From UBA1046 sp012511325 (GTDB taxonomy: Bacteria; Bacillota; Clostridia; Saccharofermentanales; DTU023), in assembly GCA_050951925.1 (NCBI GenBank), contig JBMNJZ010000001.1, positions 1,550,001-1,614,000 on the forward strand: a stretch of DNA of 64,000 nucleotides, in the 5' to 3' direction. The notes below the pieces were generated by a model. It searched no databases and was not told the origin of the DNA. It worked only from the letters and a program-made list of their open reading frames with translations. Of the stretch, positions 46,622 through 55,419 are shown piece after piece (the first letter of the stretch is position 1; each line of letters starts with the position of its first letter). A program made the translations under genes and the position numbers.

Positions 46622-47472
46622 CAATTTTCTCCAATCAAAACAAAGACAATCGAACGATTTTCTTCAGGAGCGCTTGGTTTTATAATTGCGGATTGAATGG
46701 CGCCGGCTTTGGAAAATTTTAGTTCCTGAACAACACCAATAACCAGGCCGGGTGGAAAGTGACCACCCGCACCGCTGGTTTTAATAATATCGCCGACTTT
46801 CAAAATTGATTGCCCGGAAATATTGTCTGCCAGGCAGAGTCCTTGCGCCCGCAGTTGAATATCGCCTCTTACTCTCATATTAATAGCAGCCGTTCCCTCG
46901 CCGGCGACTGCATTAATGGCAAATCCCTCATGGATCAGTGGCATCACCTTGGATGAGTTGATATCAGAAGAATAGAGCCGGCCCAGGAGAAATGACCCCG
47001 CATCTACCACCGCATAAGAATTGTCGGGAGAAACATTGATGCCATCTTCTCGTCCCAGATTAATTCGATACAGATCAAACCAACCGGTAAAACCATCAGT
47101 TAAAATATAGCCGCCTTTGATTGTATAACGATCAAAACGGGTTTTAATCTGAAGGGCTTCTTTAAGGTTTTCATACTGCTGTATTGCTTCTTGATTCTGG
47201 CTCAGTTCATTTGCCAGTTGGGCATTTTCCAGCTTAAGCTTCTCATTCTCCTGACGTATCGCCTCGGTATCGCGCAAAGAAGAAAACCAACCGGAAACGG
47301 AGCCCGAAATAGAGCGAATACCGCGATAAATCGGGTTAACAATCTTGGCAATCGGAGTAGTCAAAATAGAAAAAGGACTGGAGTCAGGAATTGTTGACAG
47401 CATCAACACAGCCAAAATAACTATGGCCAAAACAACTACTACTATGATGCGTGGTCCCTTGCTTCTATTCAT
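46621..47472 (-). CDS. mreC: Rod shape-determining protein MreC
   Basis: Anchors the cell-wall elongation complex; one N-terminal membrane helix (about 9-27, IIVVVVLAIVILAVLML), a coiled coil (about 66-98) and the external MreC beta domain with GFTGWFDLYRINLGREDGI and IIKTSGAGGHFPPGLVIGVV. Length 283. It follows radC by 93 bases, with no mreB between them. Confidence 0.93.
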   Translation of the reverse strand: MNRSKGPRIIVVVVLAIVILAVLMLSTIPDSSPFSILTTPIAKIVNPIYRGIRSISGSVSGWFSSLRDTEAIRQENEKLKLENAQLANELSQNQEAIQQYENLKEALQIKTRFDRYTIKGGYILTDGFTGWFDLYRINLGREDGINVSPDNSYAVVDAGSFLLGRLYSSDINSSKVMPLIHEGFAINAVAGEGTAAINMRVRGDIQLRAQGLCLADNISGQSILKVGDIIKTSGAGGHFPPGLVIGVVQELKFSKAGAIQSAIIKPSAPEENRSIVFVLIGEN

Positions 47473-47565
47473 ATACGATTACTGCCATCATACCGGATAG
47501 AATAAATTGTAACACTAGGAAGTCAGTTGTGAACAGGGCCAGGTACATGGCAATAAATTGACTAA

Positions 47566-48255
47566 CTAGATTAAGCCCCGCTCTTTCATGCTCACAGATT
47601 CATTAGAGCCGATTATTAAATGGTCGAGCACAAGAATACCCATCATCTCTCCAACTTCCATCAATCTCCGCGTAGATTCCAGATCAGCAGCACTGGGCTC
47701 AGCATCCCCGCTGGGGTGATTATGAACCAGAGCAATGGCAGCAGCATTGGCCTTAACAGCTTCCCGGAAAATATCTCTGGGGAAAACTACCGCAGCAGTA
47801 AGCCCTCCACGTGATATTTTTATTTTTCGAATCATCCTATGGCGTACATCAAGTAAAATCACATGAAATTCCTCACGCGATAAATATCTTAGTTCCGGTT
47901 CCATCAGCTGAATAATGTCTGCCGGTTTTTGCAAAACCGGCCTGATTTCTTCACGCCTGGAACTCAAATGCCTATTGCCAAGCTCAAAAGCCGCCTTTAA
48001 TCTGATAGCTCTGACACGTCCAATACCTTTGGTAGCACACATCTCTTCCAGACTGGCTTCGTAAAGACCTGTCAGGCCGGACAAATCATTTAACAGCTGA
48101 TGGGCTATTTCCAGTGCTGTCCGGCCTGCCAAACCACTTTGGATCTGAATGGCAATCAGCTCTGCATCAGACAACTCCCTGGGGCCATATTGCTCCAGCT
48201 TCTCATATGGCCTTTCCAGCTCCTGCAGCTCTTTCATTTTAAGTTTTTTTGACAT
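47566..48255 (-). CDS. radC: RadC family JAB-domain protein
   Basis: JAMM/MPN-fold protein once thought to act in DNA repair; its exact role is not settled. The 229 residues have an N-terminal helix-hairpin-helix region (MCATKGIGRVRAIRLKAA) and the C-terminal metal site ALVHNHPSGDAEPS. AAGGAG lies 8 bases before the ATG. It heads the cell-shape gene group, its usual position in Bacillota. Confidence 0.94.
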   Translation of the reverse strand: MSKKLKMKELQELERPYEKLEQYGPRELSDAELIAIQIQSGLAGRTALEIAHQLLNDLSGLTGLYEASLEEMCATKGIGRVRAIRLKAAFELGNRHLSSRREEIRPVLQKPADIIQLMEPELRYLSREEFHVILLDVRHRMIRKIKISRGGLTAAVVFPRDIFREAVKANAAAIALVHNHPSGDAEPSAADLESTRRLMEVGEMMGILVLDHLIIGSNESVSMKERGLI

Positions 48256-48305
48256 AATAAATTCTCCTTCTATATAAGGAGCGCAGTCAGATGGATGTCA
48301 GGAAA

Positions 48306-49340
48306 TCAAATTGCAGTCGCTTCGATCAGAAGCAGCTCCAGACCTAATAAATCATTAATCTGTCCCCGCTTAATGAGTAAATCGGTTTGAAACATCAGCT
48401 CATAAATTGAAGCCAACTGCTTTAGATCAAATTTCTGTGCCTGAAGCCGAAGTTTTTTAGCAATAAAAGGTCTCAGTCTTAATCTCGCCGCCAGAACACG
48501 GCTGTCCCGCTCCGTAGCAGCAGCCAGCAATTGTCGGATATGGCGATAGAGCATAAACAAAATCAAAGGCACCGGCTCTTTTCTGGTCAGCAATATATCC
48601 AATACTTGTAAAGCTTTGTCAGCTTGACCTGAGGATATGGCATCCGTCAAATCAAATATGCTGCTGCGGTTGTCAGGTCTGGCGACCAGATCGACCAGTT
48701 GTAAAGTAATATTCCGTTCCCCGCTCCAACCCATATAGAGGAAAAGCTTTTCCAACTCTGTCCGTATCTCTCTCATCTGTCCCTCACAGCGTTCAATTAA
48801 ACTATCAGCTGCTCCGAACTCAATGGAAAGCCCTTGTTTGCGACAACCTGCCGTGATCCATGCTTGCAAAGTTCTACTGTCCTGAATGCTGATCTCAGCC
48901 CGGACACCTCCGGCTTTATCAAATGCTGACAATAGACTTTTTTGGGATAGATTCGCTTTTGTCTCCACAAAAACCAATACAGTGTTTGAGGGGAAATTAT
49001 CCAATAAATCCTTGATTTGTCCGCGTTTTTCAGAAATTTCGGCCTTGCCTGCGCCCGCTGCCGCGACAAAGAGATCCGTATTTTTTAGAATTACCATTTT
49101 TTTATCAGATAGAAAAGGCGGAGTGCGTATTTCCTGATCTATTCTCAACGGATCGATATTCTGTGTGGCATGAGCAAAGTCAATCTGAATCAAATCAAGA
49201 TCACCCGCACCCGGAATAATAACGGATTTGATCAGACTCTGAACCAGTTGCTGAACCAACCAGTCCTCTTCACCATACAGCAAATAGAGAGGACGGATTA
49301 TACCGGCATCGATTTCTTGGCTCAATTTAGAATAAGACAT
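48306..49340 (-). CDS. holA: DNA polymerase III subunit delta
   Basis: Opens the sliding clamp within the clamp-loader complex. The protein begins MSYSKLSQEIDAGIIRPLYL and contains the LLYGEEDWLVQQLV stretch typical of HolA N-domains; length 344. The start at 49340 is chosen for AGGAG 6 bases upstream, so its first codons overlap the end of comEC by 19 bases. comEC-holA adjacency is common in Bacillota. Confidence 0.9.
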   Translation of the reverse strand: MSYSKLSQEIDAGIIRPLYLLYGEEDWLVQQLVQSLIKSVIIPGAGDLDLIQIDFAHATQNIDPLRIDQEIRTPPFLSDKKMVILKNTDLFVAAAGAGKAEISEKRGQIKDLLDNFPSNTVLVFVETKANLSQKSLLSAFDKAGGVRAEISIQDSRTLQAWITAGCRKQGLSIEFGAADSLIERCEGQMREIRTELEKLFLYMGWSGERNITLQLVDLVARPDNRSSIFDLTDAISSGQADKALQVLDILLTRKEPVPLILFMLYRHIRQLLAAATERDSRVLAARLRLRPFIAKKLRLQAQKFDLKQLASIYELMFQTDLLIKRGQINDLLGLELLLIEATAI

Positions 49341-51862
49341 GAGTTTCTCCTGCCCAACCATGTGCTAATCCTAACCTTATTTTGATCTACATGCAATCTG
49401 ATTGCTCCCTCCTTATCTGTTCTGAATAACATCTGATTGCCGCTCTTGCTCAATCGTTCCAGCACCTCCTGCGCCGGGTGGCCGAAACGATTGGTCCCAA
49501 CTGAAACTACAGTTATAACCGGTTTCACAAGTTGTAAAAACGCGATACTGCTGGAATATTTGGATCCGTGATGTGCCAATTTTAACAGCATGCTGTTCAA
49601 ATTATCTCCGTATTCCCGAACCAGGATGCGTTCAATTTCATCAATGATATCCGCGGTCAAGAGCAGTGAAAAATCCTGCCAGACGCATTTCATTACCAGG
49701 CAATCCCGATTGGGATCCGGCTGTAAATAATGGCTGGCAGCATTGCTCTTTGCTTCTGCAGGCGGGGCTAAATACTGTATGGCAATACCGGTATCATCAT
49801 CGCCGCAATAATCATGATCGCCGGCTTGGCGGAATAATATACTGACCTTTTGCTGATTACATAGAGATATCAGTTCAATAGCCAAATCCTGTTCCCGGTG
49901 CCACTTAAGTTCAGGAATTTTATTATCCGCAGCTGGCACTTTTGTGCGCCAGTTGCCCGGCACGACCACTTGCTCAACCAAATCCTGCTCCAGAAGATCT
50001 AAAATGCCGCCGCAATGATCACTATGTCCATGAGTGACAATGGCGGTAGATATCTTTGTTATACCCTGGTTTCTCATAAAAGGAAGCACAACTTGATAAC
50101 CTTGATCTCTTTCGCCGCCATCAATCAAAATTACCGAGTCCGCTGTACGAATCAAACAGCAATCCCCCTGTCCGACATCAAGAAACCAAATCCCCTCTTG
50201 CAATGGCTGCGGTAAACATCGGGCGATAAGCGCAAGCAGAAGTACAATTGCAGCTATCGCCTCAATTCTACGGACAGCAGCAGTTTTCCGGAGTCGCAAT
50301 ATTGTTATCAGTATGATGAGCAATAAAATAATCACTAACTGTCCTCTCTTACCCAGCTCGCCTTTGCCGATAAAACCTCCTTTGGCGCCGGAACCCTGCT
50401 CACTCAAATATTTTAATAATATGACAGGTAACTTCAGTAATCGGGACCAGAGATTAATCAGTATTCCGCCTGCGAATGGCAGTATTGCGATTAACGGACC
50501 AATTAGAAATAAGCCTGAGAGGCCTCCGGCTGTGATTGCAGCTGCCGGTATGCCTGCCAAAAGATTGATTGGAATTGCCTTTGGGTTTAGGCCATTTTGC
50601 CAAAACAGCAAGGGCAATAAGCAGGCAAACTGGGCGCAGCAGGTAATGGTCAATAGTTTCAGCAGCCGGTGCAATAACCGGTTAATGCGGACTAGAATAA
50701 ATTCTATTATCGGGCTGCTTTGCTCGCTTATTATCTGTGGCTGCGTGAGAAAATGCTGAGGTCGGGCAGACAGGCCCAGCAAATGCAGAAACGGTTTGCC
50801 GCCGAGACGGATTCCTGCCGTGGCTGCCATACTGAGCCAGAATCCTCTTTGCAGAGCGCGGAAAGGATCAAGGACTAACAAAATCAGTCCGGTAACACCG
50901 AGCAAAGACAGTTCATCAAGATGGCGCACTTTGGCTCCGGCGTACATACGCAGCAGCAACATTAGAGATGCCCTGCTGACCCCGGTGCGCCAACCGGTAA
51001 CCGAGCCGAAATACAGCAGCAGTATCAAAGTCCGGATATCCCGGGATCGTTTAGAACCTGATCCAATCTGCCGCCAAGGCAGTAACAGAAAACCAAGATG
51101 CGCCCCCGATACCGAAACCAAGTGGACAAGGCCACTCTCCAGGAACGCATGGTTCTCCTGAGCGGTCAGACCCTGTTTTTGCCCCAGACAAATGGCCGTA
51201 ATAATGCCAACAGTATCTGAGCTCAGGTATTGGCGAAAAAAACTTGCCGCGCGGTTTTGTAAGGCGACCAGCAAATTCTGCCAGACTGCATCGGGAGTTT
51301 TCTTCTTGCCAATTATCTGTGGCGGGATTATTAATTCGGCCTCCAGGAAAATGGCGCGATTCCTGAGCCAGGAACGGCGATCGAAACCGCCGGGATTCCT
51401 CTGTCCTGATGGGAGTTCAAGCATGGCTTCCGATTCCAGGCGATAGCCGGCCTTGAGATATTCCGCTTTGCCCCGCACTGATACCAAAGGCCCCTCATCC
51501 AATCTGACAACTGCCTCGCCCCAACCCGTTGTACCCATCAGAGCGGGCCGAATGACTGTACCCTGCCAGCTGCCGTTGCGCCGGCTCATAGTCTCAGCCT
51601 TTGGGCTCTCAATCAGAAATTCCCGCATCACCGGCGTACAGACAAGGAGTATGCCCGACACAGCTAAGCCGAGAAACTGCCAATTAAGGTCCTTCCTTCT
51701 GCCAAAGAAGCAAAATATGGCCAAAACCACACCCAACAGCAGCAGACCGTAGCTCCCTGCTGTAATTGAAATAATAGCCGATAGCAAAGTGAAGAACAGC
51801 GCCGGGGCCGGGCGACAGACTTTATTTTTATCTTCAGCTGTGCTTATATCCGCTTTTGCCAT
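49322..51862 (-). CDS. comEC: ComEC/Rec2 DNA-uptake channel
   Basis: Membrane protein that passes single-stranded DNA into the cell during transformation. Domains in order: N-terminal membrane segments and an OB-like DUF4131 region, the Competence domain (about 220-520, with LVHLVSVSGAHLGFL), and a C-terminal MBL domain with DVGQGDCCLI, VTHGHSDHCGG and LLKLAHHGSKYS. At 846 residues it is full length. No comEA precedes it. Whether this organism is competent cannot be said. Confidence 0.93.
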   Translation of the reverse strand: MAKADISTAEDKNKVCRPAPALFFTLLSAIISITAGSYGLLLLGVVLAIFCFFGRRKDLNWQFLGLAVSGILLVCTPVMREFLIESPKAETMSRRNGSWQGTVIRPALMGTTGWGEAVVRLDEGPLVSVRGKAEYLKAGYRLESEAMLELPSGQRNPGGFDRRSWLRNRAIFLEAELIIPPQIIGKKKTPDAVWQNLLVALQNRAASFFRQYLSSDTVGIITAICLGQKQGLTAQENHAFLESGLVHLVSVSGAHLGFLLLPWRQIGSGSKRSRDIRTLILLLYFGSVTGWRTGVSRASLMLLLRMYAGAKVRHLDELSLLGVTGLILLVLDPFRALQRGFWLSMAATAGIRLGGKPFLHLLGLSARPQHFLTQPQIISEQSSPIIEFILVRINRLLHRLLKLLTITCCAQFACLLPLLFWQNGLNPKAIPINLLAGIPAAAITAGGLSGLFLIGPLIAILPFAGGILINLWSRLLKLPVILLKYLSEQGSGAKGGFIGKGELGKRGQLVIILLLIILITILRLRKTAAVRRIEAIAAIVLLLALIARCLPQPLQEGIWFLDVGQGDCCLIRTADSVILIDGGERDQGYQVVLPFMRNQGITKISTAIVTHGHSDHCGGILDLLEQDLVEQVVVPGNWRTKVPAADNKIPELKWHREQDLAIELISLCNQQKVSILFRQAGDHDYCGDDDTGIAIQYLAPPAEAKSNAASHYLQPDPNRDCLVMKCVWQDFSLLLTADIIDEIERILVREYGDNLNSMLLKLAHHGSKYSSSIAFLQLVKPVITVVSVGTNRFGHPAQEVLERLSKSGNQMLFRTDKEGAIRLHVDQNKVRISTWLGRRNSCLILN

Positions 51863-51949
51863 AGCAACAGCTTGTCATAATTACGAATCTCAAACGAAGT
51901 AAATCAGTTGCAAAGATCTGTCACTACCATTCAAGAAACTACAAAGACA

Positions 51950-52588
51950 TCAGTCAGTTTTTTTGGCGCGGGCATTGATCAGCGAAGCCAGAAACTGGCG
52001 CAGCTCGGGAATGCCGCTGCCCCTCGCCGCTGAGACACCGGCGACAATAATAGCGTCTTCGTCAAGAGAAAACCTGGCGGCAATCAACTTTTTAATCAGC
52101 CTTTTCTGTTCCAGCAGTTTTTGCCGGGACAATTTGTCGCTTTTGGTCAGTACAACTGACCAGGGATGGCCAAGTGTCTGCAACCAATCCATTAATTGCC
52201 AGTCATGAGTACCTGGCTTATGTCTGGCATCAAGCAGTAAAAGGATATGTGCCAATGGACGGTCACCGGCCAGATAATCATTCGTAAGGCCGGAATACTT
52301 TTCTTGTACATCCGGTGAAACCTTAGCATAGCCATAACCGGGAACATCCACCAGCCGCAGAGTCTCATCGATTTCAAAGAAGATAATGAGTCTTGTTTTG
52401 CCCGGCGTTTGACTGGTATAGGCCAGTCTCTTACTGCCGGTCAACGCATTGATTAAGGTTGATTTGCCGACATTTGACTTGCCGGCCAGCACAATTTCGG
52501 GGCGCATCGGATCCGCTGGCGGGAACTGGCGCGCCGTACCGCAGGTGGCTAAAACTTTTGTCAGTCTGAAATTGATCTCTTTTGTCAT
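51950..52588 (-). CDS. engB: Ribosome biogenesis GTPase EngB (YsxC/YihA)
   Basis: Small GTPase needed for large-subunit assembly. The 212 residues carry G1 GKSNVGKST, G2 TPGKT, G3 DVPGYG and G4 TKSD. An AAGGTG-type ribosome binding site precedes the ATG. Divergent from the PRPP synthetase pair. Confidence 0.95.
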   Translation of the reverse strand: MTKEINFRLTKVLATCGTARQFPPADPMRPEIVLAGKSNVGKSTLINALTGSKRLAYTSQTPGKTRLIIFFEIDETLRLVDVPGYGYAKVSPDVQEKYSGLTNDYLAGDRPLAHILLLLDARHKPGTHDWQLMDWLQTLGHPWSVVLTKSDKLSRQKLLEQKRLIKKLIAARFSLDEDAIIVAGVSAARGSGIPELRQFLASLINARAKKTD

Positions 52589-52692
52589 TGTTATCCCGCA
52601 CCTTGTTAATCGAAGGCAATCCTGAACAGGATCGGCTCTTCTTTTGTCATTATCAATTTTTTACCCTGCTGATCTCACTTTATTTGCTATTA

Positions 52693-52722
52693 TTGGAGTA
52701 TTCATAGTGCCATTGATATAAT
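52693..52722 (+). promoter_or_regulatory. Probable promoter of the PRPP synthetase pair
   Basis: TTGGAG (52693-52698), 18 bases, perfect TATAAT (52717-52722), 28 bases before the first start. Confidence 0.55.
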
Positions 52723-52749
52723 GATTCTGTCCAGCACCAGGGAGGGAAT

Positions 52750-54015
52750 ATGATGTACTTTAATCTCACCGACTACCGACACCGGGTCTATAGCGATACA
52801 ATGCTAGACTCGATCGGACCTATTGCCATGATCACACACCAGCTCGATCCTACTCTCTCCTCGCAGATTAACTATCATCTGGTCAAGAGACGCAAGGAGT
52901 ATGTTGAGGCTGAGCCTGATCTCGTCAATATTGCCGGCTTTGCCCGCGATGATTATCGTATTAATGTCAATATGGATCGCTACGACTCAGGAGAAGGTAA
53001 AGTAACAGTCGAGCAGTCGGTCCGCGGGCACGATGTGTTCCTCTTTACTGATGTTCTCAACTATGGTCGGGAATACCAGCGCTACGGCAGTACCGTGACT
53101 ATGAGTCCGGATGAGCATTACCAGGATTTAGTCCGTCTGGTACTGACAACGCGTCCGACTGCCGCCCGCGTCAATGTCATCATGCCCTATCTTTATGAAG
53201 GCAGACGCTATAAAAGGAACGGCCGCGAATCACTGGATTGTGCACAAATGCTGCAGGAATTGTTCGGATTGGGCATTGACAACTTCATTACCTTCGACGC
53301 TCATGATGGCAGGATCGCCAATGCTGTGCCCCGAAACAATTTCGAGACTTTCCCTACGTCGGCCCAGATCCTGTCCACTCTGTTTGACACATTTCCCGAT
53401 ATCAATCTTCATCCGGATCATTTCATTATCGTCAGCCCGGATGAAGACAGCATCAGTCGCTGTATTTTCTATGCTTCAACTTTGCAAGTGCCGCTGGGTA
53501 TCTTCTATTCCGATCGCAATTTCAGGCGTATAGACGGACAGATTCTGGAAGAATCTACCAGAAAGTATCTCGGTGACGATGTGACGGGAATGGATGTTTT
53601 GCTGGTCGATGATCTGATGGATACCGGACTGACATTTTTGGAGTGCGCTTCCTACCTTAAAGCACACGGTGCCCGGAGAGTATTTTGCGCCGCTTCCTTC
53701 GTCCAATTCACTAAAGGGATTGACCATATGCGCCAGGCTTATACCAGCGGCATAATCAATGGTGTTTTTGCCACGGATATGGCCTATCGGGCACCGAAAA
53801 TCATATCCTCGCCTTGGTACTACGATGTTCCTATGGCAGAAGATCTGGCCACGCTGGTAGATGCGTTAAATCACGACGCTTCCTTGTCAGCTCTACTGGC
53901 GCCCGCCGGCAGAATTGATAAGCTGGCCCGGAAACATCAGGAGCGTTATCAGCAATTATACGCTCACAAACAGGAATTGAGTTACGATCCCAGACAGCTC
54001 TCATTTGATATTTAA
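52750..54015 (+). CDS. Ribose-phosphate pyrophosphokinase-like protein, copy 1
   Basis: Expected to make PRPP from ribose 5-phosphate and ATP for nucleotide, His and Trp synthesis. The 421 residues exceed the usual 315 or so, through an N-terminal extension and an insert. Motifs: SVRGHDVFLF, MPYLYEGRRYKRNGRESLDC (flexible loop region), ITFDAHDGR (catalytic His) and the PRPP loop VLLVDDLMDTGLT. GGGAGGG lies 4-7 bases before ATG 52750/52753. A paralogue follows after 31 bases. Whether both are catalytic, or one is regulatory, is not known. Confidence 0.88.
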   Translation: MMYFNLTDYRHRVYSDTMLDSIGPIAMITHQLDPTLSSQINYHLVKRRKEYVEAEPDLVNIAGFARDDYRINVNMDRYDSGEGKVTVEQSVRGHDVFLFTDVLNYGREYQRYGSTVTMSPDEHYQDLVRLVLTTRPTAARVNVIMPYLYEGRRYKRNGRESLDCAQMLQELFGLGIDNFITFDAHDGRIANAVPRNNFETFPTSAQILSTLFDTFPDINLHPDHFIIVSPDEDSISRCIFYASTLQVPLGIFYSDRNFRRIDGQILEESTRKYLGDDVTGMDVLLVDDLMDTGLTFLECASYLKAHGARRVFCAASFVQFTKGIDHMRQAYTSGIINGVFATDMAYRAPKIISSPWYYDVPMAEDLATLVDALNHDASLSALLAPAGRIDKLARKHQERYQQLYAHKQELSYDPRQLSFDI

Positions 54016-54046
54016 TGATTTTGGTTTGACCGCCGAGGAGGAAACA

Positions 54047-55273
54047 ATGAGTCTAGACATCAACCGCCATGAAAGATCCAATGATCTCACCTACGACCCC
54101 AATTACTACAAATATGATCAATATGGCAACAATCCCATGCCTGCTTACGCGCCGGTCGGGTTAATTGCCATGAAAAGCGCCGTCGAATTCAGCACCATCG
54201 TCAACGATTTTCTGGTGCAAAGGCGCAAAGAATATATGGAGAGCGAGCCGGATACCACAATTAGCCCCGGTTTTCTGCGCGATGACTATTTTGTTCCGGT
54301 CAATACTTTCCGTTTTTCCTCCGGCGAGGGCAAAGCAGTAGTTGAACGCACCGTACGCGGCCACGATCTGTTCATTATCTGCGATCCTACCAATTATTCA
54401 GTAACCTATAATATCCGCGGTTGTGTCAATCATATGAGCCCTGACGACCACTACCAGGATCTGAAGCGCGTCATTCTGGCCAGCTCCGGCAAAGCGCGCC
54501 GGATCAATGTCTTTATGCCCTATCTCTATGAGGGTCGCCAGCACCGCCGCAATGCCCGCGAATCGCTGGACTGCGCCTATATGCTGGAAGAGCTGGATAA
54601 TCTGGGGGTTGCCAATTTTATTACTTTTGACGCCCATGACGACCGGGTCGCCAATGCGGTTCCGACCTTCGGCTTTGAGAGTGTTCCCACCGTCTATCAG
54701 GTACTGAAAGCGCTAAACAAATTGCACCCGGAGATTATCAGGGATCGCAGCAATCTGATGGTTATCAGCCCTGACGAAGGCGCTATCACGCGCTCCATGT
54801 ACTATGCCTCGGTGATGGGCGTACCTCTTGGTACTTTCTATAAACGACGCGACTACACCAGGATCAAAAACGGCCGCAATCCCATTGTCGCTCATGAATT
54901 TTTAGGTGATTCAGTCAAAGGGAAAGATGTCCTGATTGTCGACGATATGATCTCCTCCGGAGACTCGATGCTGGAACTGGCACGACAGCTCAAAGCTATG
55001 AAAGCCAACCGCATCTTTTGTGTTGCCACCTTCGGCCTCTTTACTGACGGCATTGCGCTATTTGACCAGGCTTATGCCGAGGGCAATATAGACCGGGTCT
55101 TCTGTACCAATCTGATCTATCGCAATCCGGAACTCTTAGAAGCTCCCTGGTATGTCGATGTCAATATGGGCAAATTCGTTGCCCTGCTGATTGATGCCAT
55201 TAACCACAATGCTTCGCTCAGTTCGCTGGTCGATCCTTCGAACAAGATCCGCAAACTATTTGATCATGCTTAA
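54047..55273 (+). CDS. Ribose-phosphate pyrophosphokinase-like protein, copy 2
   Basis: Paralogue of the gene before it, aligned throughout (for example RRKEYMESEPD against RRKEYVEAEPD, TVRGHDLFII, MPYLYEGRQHRRNARESLDC, ITFDAHDDR). The PRPP loop reads VLIVDDMISSGDS, differing from copy 1 at the TG positions. Length 408 from ATG 54047, where GAGGAGG lies 5 bases upstream; the frame is open further but overlaps copy 1. The two form a bicistronic unit ended by a terminator. Confidence 0.88.
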   Translation: MSLDINRHERSNDLTYDPNYYKYDQYGNNPMPAYAPVGLIAMKSAVEFSTIVNDFLVQRRKEYMESEPDTTISPGFLRDDYFVPVNTFRFSSGEGKAVVERTVRGHDLFIICDPTNYSVTYNIRGCVNHMSPDDHYQDLKRVILASSGKARRINVFMPYLYEGRQHRRNARESLDCAYMLEELDNLGVANFITFDAHDDRVANAVPTFGFESVPTVYQVLKALNKLHPEIIRDRSNLMVISPDEGAITRSMYYASVMGVPLGTFYKRRDYTRIKNGRNPIVAHEFLGDSVKGKDVLIVDDMISSGDSMLELARQLKAMKANRIFCVATFGLFTDGIALFDQAYAEGNIDRVFCTNLIYRNPELLEAPWYVDVNMGKFVALLIDAINHNASLSSLVDPSNKIRKLFDHA

Positions 55274-55309
55274 CCAGTCCCGAATCTTCAAGTATTATCT
55301 CCGGTATTA

Positions 55310-55344
55310 AAAGAGGCCAGTACCTGACAGGAACTGACCTCTTT
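55310..55344 (+). terminator. Terminator after the PRPP synthetase pair
   Basis: Arms AAAGAGG and CCTCTTT, extended by CAGT/ACTG past one mismatch, loop of about 11 bases; weak T run (TTTAATT). Confidence 0.65.
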
Positions 55345-55419
55345 AATTGCTAAAATTGTTAACTCCAAGCTAATCAGCATAATTGCCGGATACTGTTGCT
55401 TGCACTGCAGATATCCCGG

